DNA from: Deltaproteobacteria bacterium | GTDB lineage: Bacteria; UBA10199; DSSB01 | Length of the DNA: 8,204 bases | NCBI GenBank assembly: GCA_020440745.1 | Contig: JAGRNM010000053.1 | Location: 1-8,204, forward strand | Reading direction: 5' to 3' | The notes under the pieces: model-generated | Seen by the model: only the letters and a program-made list of their open reading frames with translations | Databases searched by the model: none | Told to the model about the DNA's origin: nothing | Made by a program: the position numbers and the translations under genes | Part shown: piece after piece, positions 6,414-8,204 of the stretch | How the letters are laid out: the number at the start of each line of letters is the position of its first letter | Position numbering within the stretch: position 1 is the first letter of the stretch

Positions 6414-6449
6414 CTTTTTATCAGGCAGCCGGCTTTGCCTGAAAAAAAG
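6414..6449. other. Intergenic hairpin between the paralogous lipoprotein genes
   Basis: Arms CTTTTTATCAGGCA (6414-6427) and TGCCTGAAAAAAAG (6436-6449) pair at 13 of 14 positions around the loop GCCGGCTT. The T-run is on the 5' side and the A-run on the 3' side, the opposite of a standard A-hairpin-T terminator, and no U-tract follows it on either strand. In - strand RNA it lies 22 bases after the first lipoprotein stop and 24 bases before the second lipoprotein's ribosome binding sequence. It may be an mRNA stabiliser or processing site that sets the ratio of the two products. Confidence 0.6.
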
Positions 6450-6471
6450 ACAATCAATGATAATTAAAAAA

Positions 6472-7320
6472 TTAAATCACTAAAGAACCCTCCGCTAAAG
6501 AGTCTTCAGGATCTTGTTCGTCTTGATCCAATTGACCATCATCATCCTGATCTTCAAAAAAATCTGCGGAGAGTTTTAAATTTTCTACGATCACTTCTCT
6601 AAGCTCCGTATTATGATCTTGATTAATCAAAATAATAGGATCCCCTTGACCATCTACGGAAACCTCAACTCCAGGATCAGACAAATCTACACCTGCAAAC
6701 CATTGATCTAAATCGAAGGCGATAAAGAAATGATCCAAGCTCAAGTCTGCATTAATCTCAAAACCCGTGCTCTCGTTTTGCAATTCAAATTCTTCATCGG
6801 TCTCTAATAAGACCTGGAAAGGAGTATCATCAGAACGAAGTCCTTCAATAAAGACGCTATTACCCAAGGGGAAAATTATCCCAGCACTACTAGTTTCTAA
6901 TTTTTCTAAACGCATCTCCAACTTACAATAAAGACCCGAAATAATCTCAACACCCATTAAAGACACAGGAGGTGTCTCTAATAAATCCACGATATAAGGA
7001 CCTCTAAAACGAAACTCCTCTTCCAGACTTTCTTCAACATCACATAAACTAAAAGGACGAATTCTTAGTTCTCCTAAGACTATCTCCGCACGATCAATCT
7101 GTAAGCTTCCCACTTGCAGACTTGCTGAAGTTAAAAACTTAGATAAAGAAGAAGTCTTTAAAGAAGTCGCTGCATTGACTGAAGAAGAATAAGCTAAAAG
7201 TGCAATCTGAACCGGCTCTGGATTACCGGCCTCCGAGCCTCCTACTTGAGAAGTGCTACAAGATTGAAAAGATAAAAGTAATATCAACAAACAAAAACAA
7301 AGTTTAAAAAATCTTTTCAT
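6472..7320 (-). CDS. Lipoprotein paralog A with C-terminal EF-hand-like calcium loop
   Basis: A 282-residue predicted lipoprotein. ATG 7320 is preferred over GTG 7323 because AAGGAG, inside the end of the regulator gene, lies 7 bases before it. The leader (1-20) is hydrophobic and ends SFQSC, lipidated at Cys21. The motif GGSEAGNP (27-34) follows. The core matches the downstream paralog: IDRAEI, GPYIVDL (107-113), GNSVFIEG, TPFQVLL and DLDQWFAGVDL (203-213). Near the end DQDDDGQLDQDE (257-268) fits the EF-hand loop consensus exactly: acidic at 1, 3, 5 and 9, Gly at 6, Leu at 8, Glu at 12. Calcium binding is therefore plausible. The start codon overlaps the regulator stop as TGATG, so translation is probably coupled. 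A DUF4382-like fold is my inference; no activity can be assigned. Likely exported and anchored to the outer membrane. Confidence 0.84.
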   Translation of the reverse strand: MKRFFKLCFCLLILLLSFQSCSTSQVGGSEAGNPEPVQIALLAYSSSVNAATSLKTSSLSKFLTSASLQVGSLQIDRAEIVLGELRIRPFSLCDVEESLEEEFRFRGPYIVDLLETPPVSLMGVEIISGLYCKLEMRLEKLETSSAGIIFPLGNSVFIEGLRSDDTPFQVLLETDEEFELQNESTGFEINADLSLDHFFIAFDLDQWFAGVDLSDPGVEVSVDGQGDPIILINQDHNTELREVIVENLKLSADFFEDQDDDGQLDQDEQDPEDSLAEGSLVI

Positions 7321-8168
7321 CACACTTCTCCTTCACTTTTTGAAGTAACAGGAAACATTTGAATATTTAACTGCAAGACCTCTTCAGTCTGGGTTTCATC
7401 GGACACTAACTTTAAAATTTCTTGCCTAAATTTTTGAATCTTTTGTTTGATTAAAGGAATTTTATCCCTACTAAGTCCTAAAGTCATAGCACTGATATCT
7501 CGCTCCTTAGCAGGAGTCTTTTCTAAAACTTCCTGACTTAAACTTAATAAATTTTTATGATAATTAAAAAGCACCACAGACTTAACCTCAGCCCCTGTGG
7601 AAAGCACCGAATCCGATTGTTCCCATTTGTTCTTTTTATTTAACCGGATCAGCCCTAGATTTTTTAAAAGTTCTAAAGAAGCTTCTGCTTGAGCAAGGCT
7701 AATAATAGGCTTAATCCTTTTAACCAAAAAATCTGCCGTACCATCAAAGTCAGCAGCAGTAATTAATTCTCTAATCACTGGATGATACCAAGCCGAATAA
7801 TAATTATATTGTTTTTTTTCTAAAGGTTTTAGCTGCTTAAATTTTTTTGATTGGATTAAGAGTTTATAATAACGATCTTTTTCGCTAGAACTTTTAGCTT
7901 GGGTAAAAAAAACTAAATATCTAAAAAAATCCTGCTCTTGTTTATTAAGCCCCAAACCTTTGACAAACTTTTTTAAACTAGCCTCTGTCAAATTGCGCTG
8001 GCCATCCATCACCAGTTTAAAAAAATTGGGAGAAGCAAAACCAGACCTCTGAGAAAAAGCTCTAAAAGAAAAAGAAGCCCGACTAGCTTTAGCAAGCTGA
8101 TACCAATCTTTTAAATAAAGACGGTAGTCTAAGTAGGAAAAAATCGAAGGCTGGTTCGCTGTCCTCAT
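7320..8168 (-). CDS. TIGR02147/DUF4423 family predicted transcriptional regulator
   Basis: A 282-residue protein from ATG 8168. It carries the family's hallmarks in order: SIFSYLDYRLYLKDWY (8-23); a helix-turn-helix-like FSFRAFSQRSGFASPNFF (33-50) with GQRNLT (56-61); the long helical FFRYLVFFTQAKSSSEK (81-97); YYSAWYHPVIREL (123-135); a winged-helix-like LLKNLGLI (167-174); and the C-terminal RDISAMTLGLS (223-233) through LNIQMFPVT (267-275). This family, first defined from Fibrobacter and frequent in Bdellovibrionota, is thought to regulate transcription, often of adjacent exported proteins. The frame stays open to the right edge, and no clear ribosome binding site precedes ATG 8168, so an upstream start outside the window is possible; the match to the usual N-terminus favours 8168. 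Its stop overlaps the next gene's start, which implies that it is co-transcribed with, and probably controls, the two lipoproteins. Confidence 0.85.
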   Translation of the reverse strand: MRTANQPSIFSYLDYRLYLKDWYQLAKASRASFSFRAFSQRSGFASPNFFKLVMDGQRNLTEASLKKFVKGLGLNKQEQDFFRYLVFFTQAKSSSEKDRYYKLLIQSKKFKQLKPLEKKQYNYYSAWYHPVIRELITAADFDGTADFLVKRIKPIISLAQAEASLELLKNLGLIRLNKKNKWEQSDSVLSTGAEVKSVVLFNYHKNLLSLSQEVLEKTPAKERDISAMTLGLSRDKIPLIKQKIQKFRQEILKLVSDETQTEEVLQLNIQMFPVTSKSEGEV

Positions 8169-8204
8169 AGGTTTAAAATTAAAACCCCAAAGGACAAAAG
8201 ACAA

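Noticed and set aside
5469..7320. Possible toxin-antitoxin or phage-defence reading of the regulator and lipoprotein genes
   Set aside because: Both downstream proteins carry lipoprotein signals and are paralogs of each other with no nuclease, kinase or toxin motif.

Overview
The window is AT-rich bacterial DNA from a Gram-negative organism. Two secreted lipoproteins, a TIGR02147/DUF4423 family regulator and sphingolipid-type fatty acid hydroxylase chemistry together suggest a Bdellovibrionota-like (predatory or free-living 'delta') bacterium or a relative. That placement is an inference from protein families; no rRNA, tRNA or marker gene is present to prove it. Eight protein-coding genes fill almost the whole window, and no gene-free stretch exceeds about 165 bases. 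I see no tRNA, rRNA, CRISPR array, insertion sequence or phage gene.

Layout. Left end, + strand: a class I SAM-dependent rRNA methyltransferase of the RlmI type. Its N-terminus, including the PUA-domain HPWI motif, runs off the left edge. Next on the + strand is a membrane di-iron fatty acid hydroxylase, preceded by a possible promoter and an 18-bp palindrome that may be an operator. From about 2018 to the right end every gene is on the - strand. Read in the direction of transcription these are: a TIGR02147 regulator, two paralogous lipoproteins, a strong hairpin terminator, a patatin-like phospholipase with its own probable terminator, a small secreted glycine-zipper protein, and an NAPE-PLD-like metallo-beta-lactamase-fold hydrolase that converges on the fatty acid hydroxylase.

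How the genes may work together. The right third (5412-8168) reads as a compact operon. The regulator stop and the first lipoprotein start overlap as TGATG, the second lipoprotein follows after 82 bases, and a perfect 14-bp hairpin closes the unit. The two lipoproteins are diverged tandem duplicates. One ends in a canonical EF-hand-type calcium loop and the other has only an acidic tail. This regulator-plus-paired-lipoproteins unit is the most interesting part of the window and has no function I can name. The central region holds three predicted lipid-active enzymes (hydroxylase, NAPE-PLD-like hydrolase, patatin). They lie on different strands or in separate transcription units, so a shared pathway is only a suggestion.
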